Assembly (NCBI GenBank): GCA_913061515.1
Contig: CAJXSF010000022.1
Location: 1-45,733, forward strand
Length of the DNA: 45,733 nt
Source of the DNA: an uncultured Gammaproteobacteria bacterium
GTDB taxonomy: Bacteria > Pseudomonadota > Gammaproteobacteria > Pseudomonadales > Pseudohongiellaceae
Reading direction: 5' to 3'
Numbering within the stretch: the stretch's first letter is position 1; each line of letters starts with the position of its first letter. The notes beneath the pieces were generated by a model that saw only the letters and a list, made by a program, of their open reading frames with translations, searched no databases and was not told where the DNA came from. The position numbers and the translations under genes were made by a program. Positions 7,870-16,475 of this stretch are shown piece by piece.

Positions 7870-10596
7870 ATGACAATGCCTAATGAAGACAAAGTTGCTC
7901 ACTCTACTGGAGCGATCGACGTCCCTGCGAGCCCTCATGCGAGCAGTGAGCAAGAACTGCTGAAGGCATTGCAAAGCGAGGCTAGCGGCCTAAGCGATGA
8001 AGGTGCGGCAGCGCGTCGCGAGCAATTCGGTCGCAATGAAATGCCAACGGTTGCGGGGACCCCAGCGTGGAAACGGCTGCTAAGGCAGTTTCGTAGCTTG
8101 TTTATTTATGTGTTACTTGCCAGTGGGGGCATTAGTTATTTTCTTGGGCATTTTGTCGATGCGGGCGTCATCATCGCTGTGGTGCTCATTAATGGCATCA
8201 TAGGTTTTATCCAAGAAGGCAAGGCCGAGGAAGCGCTAAACTCTATTCTGTCAATGGCCATCACGCACTGCATCGTATTGCGTGACGGCGAGTTACAAAC
8301 CCGTGATAGCACTGAGTTGGTTCCCGGTGACGTGGTGTCATTGCAGGCTGGCGATAGAGTCCCTGCAGATATCCGCTTACTTCAAAGCAAGGAGCTGCGC
8401 AGTGACGAATCAATCTTGACTGGGGAGTCAGAGCCCAGTGATAAACACTGTGAAACGGTTGCTGGCGATGCCGCAATAGCCCAGCGACATAACATGGTTT
8501 TTATGGGGACCATGATTGTGGCTGGAGCTGCAACCGGCGTCGTGACGCATACTGGTGTGGCGACGCAGATAGGGGCGATTAATCAACTTGTCGACAGCGT
8601 GCGCCCGCAAACTACGCGATTGCAACAACAACTGTCGGCATTAGCGCGCAACCTTACCTTCCTCGTGCTGGCTCTCTCTTTGCTTATTATTCTTTATGGC
8701 ATGGGTGTGCATGGCTACGGTTTTGCTGAAATGCTACAAAGCGCAATCGCCATAGCGGTCGCGGCGATTCCTGAGGAATTACCCGTTATCGTCACTATCG
8801 TCTTGTCTATTGGCGTGGTGCGCATGGCACGCAGTAACGCGTTGGTGCGACGACTGCCTGCGGTAGAGGTTTTAGGGTCTGTCGACATTGTCTGTACCGA
8901 TAAAACGGGCACATTAACAGCCAATGCGATGACGGTGCGAGTCATTGAAACTGCCGCAGCCAGCATTAAGGTGGAAGGGGAAGGGTATGCGCCACAGGGA
9001 GCATTGAGTCCCCATGACGCGGCTTGGGAGCCAGTGCTTGCGAAGATCGCGTTAATAGGGATGCTTTGTAACGATGCCAATACCACGCAAGACGAGCAAG
9101 GGCATTGGCAAGTGAGTGGCGATCCAACAGAAGGGGCTCTGATAGTGTTGGCTCGCAAACAGGGGCTAGGAAGAGCGGCGAGCCAATCGAGTTACCCACG
9201 CCTTGATGCATTGCCATTCGATTCAGAAAAACGCTATATGGCGACCTTGCATGCAGATGCGGCAGCTGGCGCCTTTGTTGCCTTGAAAGGCGCTCCTGAG
9301 CGTGTTCTGCAGATGTGCGCGCAGCAGTATGGGGCAAACGGAATCGAAGCACTCGACTTGTCGAGCTGGCAACATAAAGTCGCAGCGCTTGCAGAGCAAG
9401 GGATGCGTGTACTCGCACTTGCCCACAAACAGTTTCCCGATAATAAAACCGAGATTGTTGATACTGATGTGCAAACGGGGATGGTGATCCTTGCCTTGGT
9501 GGGAATTAGTGATCCGCCTCGCTCTGAAGCAATCAGCGCCATTGCCCGCTGTCATGAAGCGGGAATACGCGTGAAGATGATCACTGGTGACAACCCGATC
9601 ACCGCCAAAGCCATTGCCAAAGAGTTAGGCTTGAACGCCGACAAGGTTCTGACAGGACAAGACCTCGATGCAATGGATGATAAAGCTTTGGAAAAAGCCT
9701 CGGAAACAGTCGATATCTATGCGCGCACAAGCCCTGCTAATAAATTGCAATTGGTCGCAGCGCTGCAACGCTTACATCACGTAGTCGCGATGACGGGAGA
9801 TGGGGTTAATGATGCGCCAGCGTTGCGTAAAGCAGATATCGGTGTGGCCATGGGATTAAAAGGCACTGATGCGGCGCGTGAAGCCGGCGATATTGTCTTA
9901 ACTGATGATAATTTCGCAACCATTGCGCAAGCGGTGACGATAGGGCGCACGGTCTATGACAATACCGTGAAGTCGTTATTGTTCATGCTACCTACACAAT
10001 TAGCTGAGGCTGGCGTGGTTCTGCTAGCGATAATTTTTGGTTGGGTTTTGCCAATCACTGCGCCACAAATTCTATGGATCAACATGGTGACGACAGTGAC
10101 CTTGTCGCTGGCTTTAGCCTTCGAGCTAACCGAACGAGGAGCAATGCTGCACCCACCAAGACCTTTTGCGCAGGGGCTGATTACGGCAAGCGTATTGCGC
10201 CGAGTCTTATTGGTTGGCTTAAGTTCGACAGTGGTGACTTTCGCAGTTTTTCTTTGGTATTTACGTGTCGACCAGGATGTTGATTATGCCCGTACCATGG
10301 CTGTCAATATAGTGGTAATGATAGAGGCGCTGTATTTGCTAAATTGTCGTTTCTTCGACGAGAGTATTTTTCATAAAGACATGCTCAAAGGCGCTACCCC
10401 TGTCATGCTCTCTATCACGGCGGTAGTGATAGGGCAGCTGCTGTTTACTTACCTACCAATCTCGCAGAGCATTTTCATGGTGACTAATATTAGCTTGCTA
10501 GACTGGTTGGTCGTCATCGCTGCTGCGAGTGTCATCTTGGTGTTAGTAGAGATAGAAAAAGACTTAGCGAAACGTCAAGCTCGGCGCATCAAGTGA
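7870..10596 (+). CDS. P-type cation-transporting ATPase (P2-like)
   Basis: A 908-residue ion pump of full length for P2-type ATPases. Visible motifs are LTGES (about residues 182-186) in the actuator, PEELP (301-305) in M4, the phosphorylation loop CTDKTGTLT with Asp 344, KGAPERV in the nucleotide domain, and MTGDGVNDAPA with Asp 644. Hydrophobic helices flank these, and a C-terminal set of membrane helices ends near 890. M4 has PEELP where Ca2+ pumps have PEGLP, and the M6 region reads INMVTTVTLSLALAFE, so the ion is uncertain (Ca2+, Mg2+, Na+ or K+ are all possible). It follows the MBL hydrolase by 15 bp. Its 3' end overlaps the convergent PRPP synthase gene by 22 bp, which could give antisense contact between the transcripts. 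Confidence 0.92.
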   Translation: MTMPNEDKVAHSTGAIDVPASPHASSEQELLKALQSEASGLSDEGAAARREQFGRNEMPTVAGTPAWKRLLRQFRSLFIYVLLASGGISYFLGHFVDAGVIIAVVLINGIIGFIQEGKAEEALNSILSMAITHCIVLRDGELQTRDSTELVPGDVVSLQAGDRVPADIRLLQSKELRSDESILTGESEPSDKHCETVAGDAAIAQRHNMVFMGTMIVAGAATGVVTHTGVATQIGAINQLVDSVRPQTTRLQQQLSALARNLTFLVLALSLLIILYGMGVHGYGFAEMLQSAIAIAVAAIPEELPVIVTIVLSIGVVRMARSNALVRRLPAVEVLGSVDIVCTDKTGTLTANAMTVRVIETAAASIKVEGEGYAPQGALSPHDAAWEPVLAKIALIGMLCNDANTTQDEQGHWQVSGDPTEGALIVLARKQGLGRAASQSSYPRLDALPFDSEKRYMATLHADAAAGAFVALKGAPERVLQMCAQQYGANGIEALDLSSWQHKVAALAEQGMRVLALAHKQFPDNKTEIVDTDVQTGMVILALVGISDPPRSEAISAIARCHEAGIRVKMITGDNPITAKAIAKELGLNADKVLTGQDLDAMDDKALEKASETVDIYARTSPANKLQLVAALQRLHHVVAMTGDGVNDAPALRKADIGVAMGLKGTDAAREAGDIVLTDDNFATIAQAVTIGRTVYDNTVKSLLFMLPTQLAEAGVVLLAIIFGWVLPITAPQILWINMVTTVTLSLALAFELTERGAMLHPPRPFAQGLITASVLRRVLLVGLSSTVVTFAVFLWYLRVDQDVDYARTMAVNIVVMIEALYLLNCRFFDESIFHKDMLKGATPVMLSITAVVIGQLLFTYLPISQSIFMVTNISLLDWLVVIAAASVILVLVEIEKDLAKRQARRIK

Positions 10597-11465
10597 GCGA
10601 TACCTTGCAACAGTAAAGGAGCCAAATCGATTTCATTACTGTTGTCGGGAATGCTATTGCTAGTGATCACCCGCAGTCCAGAGGAGCGCATCTCTTCTAA
10701 GGCGCCAGGGGCGAAAATTCCATGCACGCCAATACAGACAGGAGCGCACATTCCGGCGGCAAGTAAATGGGCGGCTGCTTGTTGCATCGTTCGTCCTGTA
10801 CTGATGATGTCGTCGACTAACACTGGGGTATAGGCTTTGTACTCATCGACGTGGGGCACAGAGACTTTCACGTCGCGGTCGCCAAATCGTTGTTTCGTTA
10901 ATACTTCGAACGGACAGTCGGCCGCTTTTGCTACTTGTGCCGCCCACTGTTCAGACTCTCCATCGGGCCCAATGATGATTGCTTTAGCAATATTGTCTTG
11001 TAACCACTGTGCGATTGCCTGCACCGCGGTTAATGCAAGGGCAGGCAAACTATAAACTTCACTTAATGCGCGAATACGATGTAAATGGGGATCGACGGTC
11101 AATAGCCAATCGAATTGCTGGCTTATAAGGCGGGCAAAGTATTTGGCGCTAATGCCTTCGCCCTCTTTGAAGCGTTTGTCTTGTCGCATATAAACAAGAT
11201 ACGGTGCAACCAAACCAACACTATGCACCCCCAAATCTCGCAAGGTAGCGTTGAGTAGAAGCAGGGGCAGAAATTTTTCGTCTGGCCGGTGTAGTTGGCA
11301 AAGAATTAGCACTTGCGCACCGCGCACTGGGCTTATCACCCGCACATAAGTTTCGCCATCAGGAAAATGCCGCAATTCGAATTCGCCCTGCTCGAAGCCA
11401 CCCCCACTGATGAGTGAGGCGCCTAATGCTTCTTGGCCGGGCATTACGAATAGTATTTTTTTCAT
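10575..11465 (-). CDS. Ribose-phosphate pyrophosphokinase (PRPP synthase) family protein
   Basis: A 296-residue protein, slightly shorter than housekeeping Prs (about 310-320). Family motifs are FPDGETYVRV, the loop YMRQDKRFKEGEGISAKYFA, TVDPHLHRI, IIGPDGESEQWAAQ, and the PRPP-binding loop VLVDDIISTGRTM. The reaction is R5P + ATP to PRPP + AMP, and it is reversible. The GPD-x-ES-x-QW and GDRDV wording differs from standard bacterial Prs and fits an accessory subfamily. Its ATG overlaps the upstream phosphorylase stop by 4 bp (ATGA), so the two are translationally coupled. It is the last gene of the minus-strand operon and overlaps the convergent ATPase gene. It may interconvert PRPP and R5P for the phosphoketolase route, which is inference. 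Confidence 0.88.
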   Translation of the reverse strand: MKKILFVMPGQEALGASLISGGGFEQGEFELRHFPDGETYVRVISPVRGAQVLILCQLHRPDEKFLPLLLLNATLRDLGVHSVGLVAPYLVYMRQDKRFKEGEGISAKYFARLISQQFDWLLTVDPHLHRIRALSEVYSLPALALTAVQAIAQWLQDNIAKAIIIGPDGESEQWAAQVAKAADCPFEVLTKQRFGDRDVKVSVPHVDEYKAYTPVLVDDIISTGRTMQQAAAHLLAAGMCAPVCIGVHGIFAPGALEEMRSSGLRVITSNSIPDNSNEIDLAPLLLQGIAHLMRRA

Positions 11466-13006
11466 ACTATCTCTTCCTCTAGGTGCAGCACATCGGGGTG
11501 GGCATGATAGAAGTCCAATGCGTAGGCGAGTTCTCCGGCCGCTTCGGCGTGCAAGGTCATTAAAGTTTGACCTTTCTCAACTTGATCGCCGAGGCTTACA
11601 TGCAAGTCGATTCCTGCTGCTGGGGTATTAGGTGCGCCTGCTAGGGTCGCTAAACGCGATATGACTCGGTTATTAAACAGTGCTACGACTCCAGATTTCT
11701 GCGCCACGATGGGGTGCTGAAACTTTGCCACTGGCGGCGTTTTGAGCCCTCCCTGTGCTTCACAAATTGCTTTGAACTTTTTCCATGCGGCGCCGCTATC
11801 GAGTGTCTGTGTTGCTAGGCTCAAGCCTTCGTGGGCAGGGCAGGCGCCGCCCATCTCTAATAGCTTGGCGGCCACTGTGAGCGCACGTTGTCGCAAATCC
11901 TGAGGGGCCCCATCTTGGCATTGCAACACTGCAAGAACATCGCGAGCCTCTAGGGCGGGGCCTACCCCGTGGCCGACCGGTTGGCTGCCATCACTGAGAA
12001 TAATTTCAACTTGCAAGCCCAATGCATCGCCAGTACTCACGAGTAATTTTCCCAAACGTTCGGCAATCTCTGGACTTCGCACTTTCGCTGTAGGGCCCAC
12101 GGGTATATCGATCAGAACATGGGTTGAGCCCGCGGCCAACTTTTTAGAAATGACCGAGGCGATCATTTGACCTTCGCTGTCTAGATCCAGAGCTCTTTCG
12201 ACGCGAATGATGAGGTCGTCCGTTGGGCTCAATGAAACCGATCCTCCCCAGGCTAAACAAGCGCCTTGAGCATTTACCACTGCCCGCATTTTTTCAAATG
12301 ATAATGACACAGTGGTCAGGGTCTCCATGGTGTCGGCAGTCCCTGCTGGCGAAGTAATGGCGCGAGATGAGGTTTTTGGCATCATCAAACCATTGGCGGC
12401 AACGATCGCGACAACAATAGGAGTAGTCCGATTTCCAGGCAGGCCGCCGACACAATGTTTGTCGAGAACCTGCACCCCTTTGCCCCAGTCGAAGCGGCGG
12501 CCAGTCTCCACCATCGCTTGGGTGATTGCGATGGTCTCGGCTTGGTTTAAATTGTTACCCGCACAGGCGGTGACATACGCTGAAAGCTGAATATCGGAAT
12601 AACGGGCTTGGTGGATATCGGTGATGATTGCGCGTGCAGCCTCTAGGCTAAACTCTTTGCCATACAACTTACCGCGCACAAAGCCCATGGATTCAACCGG
12701 TGCGGCGTGTTTGAAATGAGCCTTGTCTCCCTCTTTTGCGCCTAGCAATGCCCAGGCGCTATCGCTTAAAGCGGCTTTTTGATGGCTGAGTAAATCGCCC
12801 GTGACAATATTGAGTGTGGCGATAATGCTGCGCTCGTTCACACACACGCGCACACGTCCTTGCGCGGAGAACCCTTCGGATCGGCAGACGTGACAGTCAC
12901 TGCGCATATACACCACAGGTTCTTGATGGGTGTCTATGCCAGCACGAGTAAGTAATAAAAAATTTTCTTCTTCGTTTGTATCCCTACTCGTAATTTTTTT
13001 TGACAT
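11462..13006 (-). CDS. Archaeal-type thymidine/NMP (AMP) phosphorylase
   Basis: A 514-residue protein, longer than bacterial DeoA (about 440) because of an N-terminal domain of roughly 100 residues, as in archaeal AMP phosphorylase. Key motifs are DKHCVGGLPGNRTTP (182-196) and KTSSRAITSPAGTAD (211-225); the latter is the archaeal NMP-phosphorylase form rather than the DeoA form. A C-terminal PYNP-like domain (IDLHVSLGDQVEKGQTL) is present. Known archaeal members split NMP with phosphate to a base and ribose 1,5-bisphosphate; a nucleoside substrate remains possible. SD AAGGA precedes the ATG. It begins 10 bp after the phosphoketolase stop and overlaps the PRPP synthase gene. No RubisCO or R15P isomerase is nearby, so the fate of the product is open. 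Confidence 0.88.
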   Translation of the reverse strand: MSKKITSRDTNEEENFLLLTRAGIDTHQEPVVYMRSDCHVCRSEGFSAQGRVRVCVNERSIIATLNIVTGDLLSHQKAALSDSAWALLGAKEGDKAHFKHAAPVESMGFVRGKLYGKEFSLEAARAIITDIHQARYSDIQLSAYVTACAGNNLNQAETIAITQAMVETGRRFDWGKGVQVLDKHCVGGLPGNRTTPIVVAIVAANGLMMPKTSSRAITSPAGTADTMETLTTVSLSFEKMRAVVNAQGACLAWGGSVSLSPTDDLIIRVERALDLDSEGQMIASVISKKLAAGSTHVLIDIPVGPTAKVRSPEIAERLGKLLVSTGDALGLQVEIILSDGSQPVGHGVGPALEARDVLAVLQCQDGAPQDLRQRALTVAAKLLEMGGACPAHEGLSLATQTLDSGAAWKKFKAICEAQGGLKTPPVAKFQHPIVAQKSGVVALFNNRVISRLATLAGAPNTPAAGIDLHVSLGDQVEKGQTLMTLHAEAAGELAYALDFYHAHPDVLHLEEEIV

Positions 13007-13016
13007 GCGGTGTTCC

Positions 13017-15305
13017 TTAAAGCAAAGAGTTGAGCATCTTATTGGCTTGCTGCATTATTTGCGGCGCACTCTGCCCGTTGGCTTGTTGCATGCCGCGAAC
13101 ATTGAGTGTGCCACCACGATTGCGGTAGCCAAGCACATGCATGTGCGAAGCGCCTGTATCTAAGCGGCGTAATACCCCCGTCATGATTTCAGGGTGTGTG
13201 TGAGTAACGATTAAACGCGTCTGTACAGGCGGGATAATGCGCGCGACTTGTGTGTCACTATGGACATACTCGGTCTCTCGTTCATCGCGTGGAATACGGA
13301 AACGTCCTGGCTCAACGACAGCGACCACTGAGCAGCGTCGTCCAGCTTGTTGTAATTCTTGCGCAACCTTTAGCACGGCGCTTAATTGGTAGGCTCCAAT
13401 GGCAAGAAATTGAATTTCAGGGGCATCGTCACAGAGTAATTCGATCGCGCCGTCTTGCACTGCTTGTCGGGCTTGCTCTGACGTACAGTGCAGGGGAGTG
13501 ATATTTTTAGGCACGACAAGAGCTGCAACCTTCGCCGTCTGTTGATAAAGGCTGCGCATGAGCGCTACTGCGCAGTTGGCATCGAAAGGGAAAAACACTG
13601 GCGCCACATCAGCCATCTCACCTAACCATGCTTCGCATAACGTTGGGTCTTGATGAGACTGTTCGTTCTTACCATTTTCCCACGTGTGTGAACTCAGTAA
13701 GATTGGTACAGTAAGCCAGTTGACATCGCGTCCTGTCTCTAACATATGGCGAGCAAAAATAGCCTCTTGGCGCATCGCACCTAGCATTTTTACTGCAAAT
13801 GCCTCGTAAGTGACGGCTAGGTTAATGCCTTGCTTATTGGCCAGTGCGGCACTGACGATGGCCTCTTCATTTAGCGCGGTGATAACTGAGCCGTGTAAAG
13901 ATTCTGCGACGCCTGACTCTGGTGAGGTCACACGATGTTTCAGGTAATCCAAACTCTTGTTCATGCGATTGCTGCGCATCTCATCGGGGTTGCCTACCCG
14001 AACACGCATATGGGCGTTTTGTTTAACGAACTGTACAAACCACTCATCAATGGCGGCCATGGGGGAGGTGTTACCGGTCAGTGCTTGGCTTACGGGAATC
14101 TTCGGCGTTGGCACTTTCAATTTACGCAGTGGATGGTCTTTTTCTTCCTCGCGGTGTTGCGCGGCATGGCAGTTGAGTGTCGCTAGTGCTTTATGCAGCT
14201 CTTCTTGCGGCACAAAAAGTCGTTGGCAACCGGTGTTAAATAACTCCCGGCTTTCATCATCGTTGGCACAGCTTTTTGGTAGTGGAAGATTGTGAGCGGC
14301 GTTGGTTCCCGCACCTGGAAAGCCAAACCCTTTGATAGTTTCAGCGATGGCATAAGGAAGGCGCACGGGATATTCGCGAGTGCCTGCTAGAACTTCTTGA
14401 TGTTGCTGTTCAAGATCAAAGGCCATAGTGATGATGGCCCAAGCGAAAGCAGCAGGGTCACGGCCATCGATATCGATTGGCGCAAAACCATTGAGGCGAA
14501 GATGGTCACGGAACCAATGCACGCCACCGGACTGAGACATCGTGGTTCTTTGGTCGATGCGACGACCATTGGCAATCATGATGGGCATCACAAGCCCTGT
14601 GTCTTCTCCTCGCCACCAGCGCGCGGCCCAGTCGCTTCCGCGTTGTTCTTCGAAGGCGCCATCACTCAAGAAACTTACCAGTTCTTGTTCGGGCAACGGC
14701 ATGTGGACGTATTGCAAACCCGCGAAACCGAGATAGCCGCCCTCACTGATTCCCCCAGCGGTGAAGACGTTAACGTGACTGCCCAATGGCGCTACGGGTT
14801 TGCCATTGTCACCGATCTCGTAGCTATAGAAATCCTGGCACAATTTGCTTAGGCCTGCGTCATTGAACGCATAACGTGCCTTTTGTTCTGCTTCTAAGTT
14901 TCGAGTCATGACGTTGACTGCATCGATAGCGGCCACACAGTGCCCTTGTCCCATCAACCATGCCCGAGTCTTGCCGCTAAGGGCATTGGCAAGTAGGTAG
15001 CCGACATAGGCGGGGACTATATTCAGAGCGCCACCCGTATGGCCTTCTGGCACCAGTTTGAAATCTTCGGCTTGCATGGTGCGTCCATCAAGGTACACCT
15101 GCTGGGCATAGGTCATATGCACAGTGGTCCACAAACCCATGCTTGCCACTCTGTCTGCCGCTGCAAAAAACTGCCAGGCTTGGTTGGTATTGCACAGCTT
15201 TTTATCAGCAAGAATTTGCACCAAATTCTCGACACGCGCGACAGTTTCATCACTGTGAGAAATGACGCCATAACCTGCCAACCATTTGTTCTTGTCGTTA
15301 TTCAT
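13017..15305 (-). CDS. Phosphoketolase family protein, divergent
   Basis: A 762-residue thiamine-diphosphate enzyme of phosphoketolase length and order. Family marks are an early His-containing motif (PEGHTGG, 86-92), GSHVNVFTAGGISEGGYLGF (176-194; compare the Xfp SHV...EGGELGYSL region), and a ThDP/Mg site SDG...IANG (214-216, Asn 246). The C-terminal part has VPILLSSHTWENGKNEQSHQDP. Canonical Xfp converts Xu5P or F6P plus phosphate to acetyl phosphate. Here the usual GPGHGGP is GQGHCVA (119-125) and GHWGTTPG is GHTGGALN, so substrate range may differ. SD AAGGGG precedes ATG 15305. It lies 13 bp after acetate kinase, the enzyme that would use its acetyl phosphate. Confidence 0.87.
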   Translation of the reverse strand: MNNDKNKWLAGYGVISHSDETVARVENLVQILADKKLCNTNQAWQFFAAADRVASMGLWTTVHMTYAQQVYLDGRTMQAEDFKLVPEGHTGGALNIVPAYVGYLLANALSGKTRAWLMGQGHCVAAIDAVNVMTRNLEAEQKARYAFNDAGLSKLCQDFYSYEIGDNGKPVAPLGSHVNVFTAGGISEGGYLGFAGLQYVHMPLPEQELVSFLSDGAFEEQRGSDWAARWWRGEDTGLVMPIMIANGRRIDQRTTMSQSGGVHWFRDHLRLNGFAPIDIDGRDPAAFAWAIITMAFDLEQQHQEVLAGTREYPVRLPYAIAETIKGFGFPGAGTNAAHNLPLPKSCANDDESRELFNTGCQRLFVPQEELHKALATLNCHAAQHREEEKDHPLRKLKVPTPKIPVSQALTGNTSPMAAIDEWFVQFVKQNAHMRVRVGNPDEMRSNRMNKSLDYLKHRVTSPESGVAESLHGSVITALNEEAIVSAALANKQGINLAVTYEAFAVKMLGAMRQEAIFARHMLETGRDVNWLTVPILLSSHTWENGKNEQSHQDPTLCEAWLGEMADVAPVFFPFDANCAVALMRSLYQQTAKVAALVVPKNITPLHCTSEQARQAVQDGAIELLCDDAPEIQFLAIGAYQLSAVLKVAQELQQAGRRCSVVAVVEPGRFRIPRDERETEYVHSDTQVARIIPPVQTRLIVTHTHPEIMTGVLRRLDTGASHMHVLGYRNRGGTLNVRGMQQANGQSAPQIMQQANKMLNSLL

Positions 15306-15318
15306 TTGTGCCCCTTCG

Positions 15319-16452
15319 CTATTGCGACTCCAAGGCTCTATAGTGCCTTAGCATCTCTTCCATTTCGTTGACTGGAGTCAACCATATCGCGGTCTTCGTG
15401 TTTTCCTGATGCAAAGCACACACACCTTTGGCTTGCTGATTGCGTTGTTGGTCTAGTGCAATGCCTATGTTTTGTAATGGCAAGAAAATATTTTCGCGTA
15501 TCTTCGCTTGATTCTCTCCAACACCACCGCCGATGCTAATGGCGTCAATCCCACCAAGCGCTGCTATGAACGCCCCAATTTGTTTGCGAACTTGATAGCA
15601 GTACTGGGTAATGGCTTGTTTCGATTCAGCACTGTCGCTTGCGATGATGGTGCGCATGTCACCGTTGCCTGCCGCGAGCGCAGCAAGCCCCGAGTGTTTG
15701 CTTAATGTTTTGTTCAGCTGCTCCGGGCTTAGTTTTTCTTGCTGTAAAAGGTGCAAAAGGATGCCAGGATCCACACTGCCACTGCGCGTGCTCATCATCA
15801 TGCCCTCTAGGGGCGTAAAACCCATACTAGTATCGACAACTCGCGTGCCCCGCCAAGCCGACATCGAGCAACCACCACCAAGATGGATGCTTATAAAACG
15901 TTCAGGTGGGGCAATGCCCGTTTCATGTGATGCAGCGTGTGCGCTGCGCCATTGACTGCGGTGGGCAAGCCCATGAAAGCCGTAGCGACGCAGGGGCCAT
16001 TGTGGTGAAAGCGACTCGGGAAGCGGGTAGCGTGCTGCCTCTGATGGCAATTCGCTATACAGTCCAGAGTCATACACGGCATATTGAGGAACCTTAGGCC
16101 ATTTATTGCAAATAATATGAAACAAGCTCAATGCAAGGGGGTTATGCAAAGGCGCAAGCACAGACCAATGGCTAATGCGTTCCACTGTCTTGGTATCCAT
16201 TAGTTGGGCGTGTTCAGTGACAGCGCCTGCATGCACAATACGATGCAACACGGCGCGAGGGGGCGTTTGTGTGCGCAATGCCATTTCTAAGGAAGTGGCT
16301 AAGTGTTTGGCGTCGCCGTCAAAGTGCACGATATTGTCGTAGGAATCCTCTACTGGGCCGCATTGGCGTGCTAATAATTTAAGAGAACTGCTACCGGCAT
16401 TGCACAGCAATACATCGTTGTGCTGTATTAGCAAAGTATTGGTCGATACCAC
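15319..16452 (-). CDS. Acetate/propionate family kinase
   Basis: A 377-residue member of the acetate kinase family (usually about 400). It starts with GTG at 16452, with AGGA 7 nt upstream. Motifs are LLCNAGSSSLKLL (nucleotide-binding, about residues 15-27), RRYGFHGLAHRSQW, FISIHLGGGCSM, STRSGSVDPGILL (compare RTGDLDPG in canonical AckA) and ISIGGGVGENQAKIRE. The reaction is acetyl phosphate + ADP to acetate + ATP. With the phosphoketolase 13 bp downstream it forms a substrate-level phosphorylation pair. The gene starts 23 bp after the HlyD-type adaptor, so the transport and metabolic genes appear to share one transcript. Housekeeping AckA is probably encoded elsewhere. Confidence 0.9.
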   Translation of the reverse strand: MVSTNTLLIQHNDVLLCNAGSSSLKLLARQCGPVEDSYDNIVHFDGDAKHLATSLEMALRTQTPPRAVLHRIVHAGAVTEHAQLMDTKTVERISHWSVLAPLHNPLALSLFHIICNKWPKVPQYAVYDSGLYSELPSEAARYPLPESLSPQWPLRRYGFHGLAHRSQWRSAHAASHETGIAPPERFISIHLGGGCSMSAWRGTRVVDTSMGFTPLEGMMMSTRSGSVDPGILLHLLQQEKLSPEQLNKTLSKHSGLAALAAGNGDMRTIIASDSAESKQAITQYCYQVRKQIGAFIAALGGIDAISIGGGVGENQAKIRENIFLPLQNIGIALDQQRNQQAKGVCALHQENTKTAIWLTPVNEMEEMLRHYRALESQ

Positions 16453-16475
16453 GGCGCGTCCTGTTGAGTAATTTG

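Noticed and set aside
8428..9555. Several minus-strand ORFs of 70-150 codons inside the P-type ATPase gene
   Set aside because: They overlap a gene with intact motifs throughout and show low-complexity, Cys/Ser/Arg-rich translations typical of shadows.
13935..14852. Plus-strand ORFs (83-151 codons) opposite the phosphoketolase gene
   Set aside because: Antisense to a fully supported enzyme; no recognisable domain and no ribosome-binding signal.
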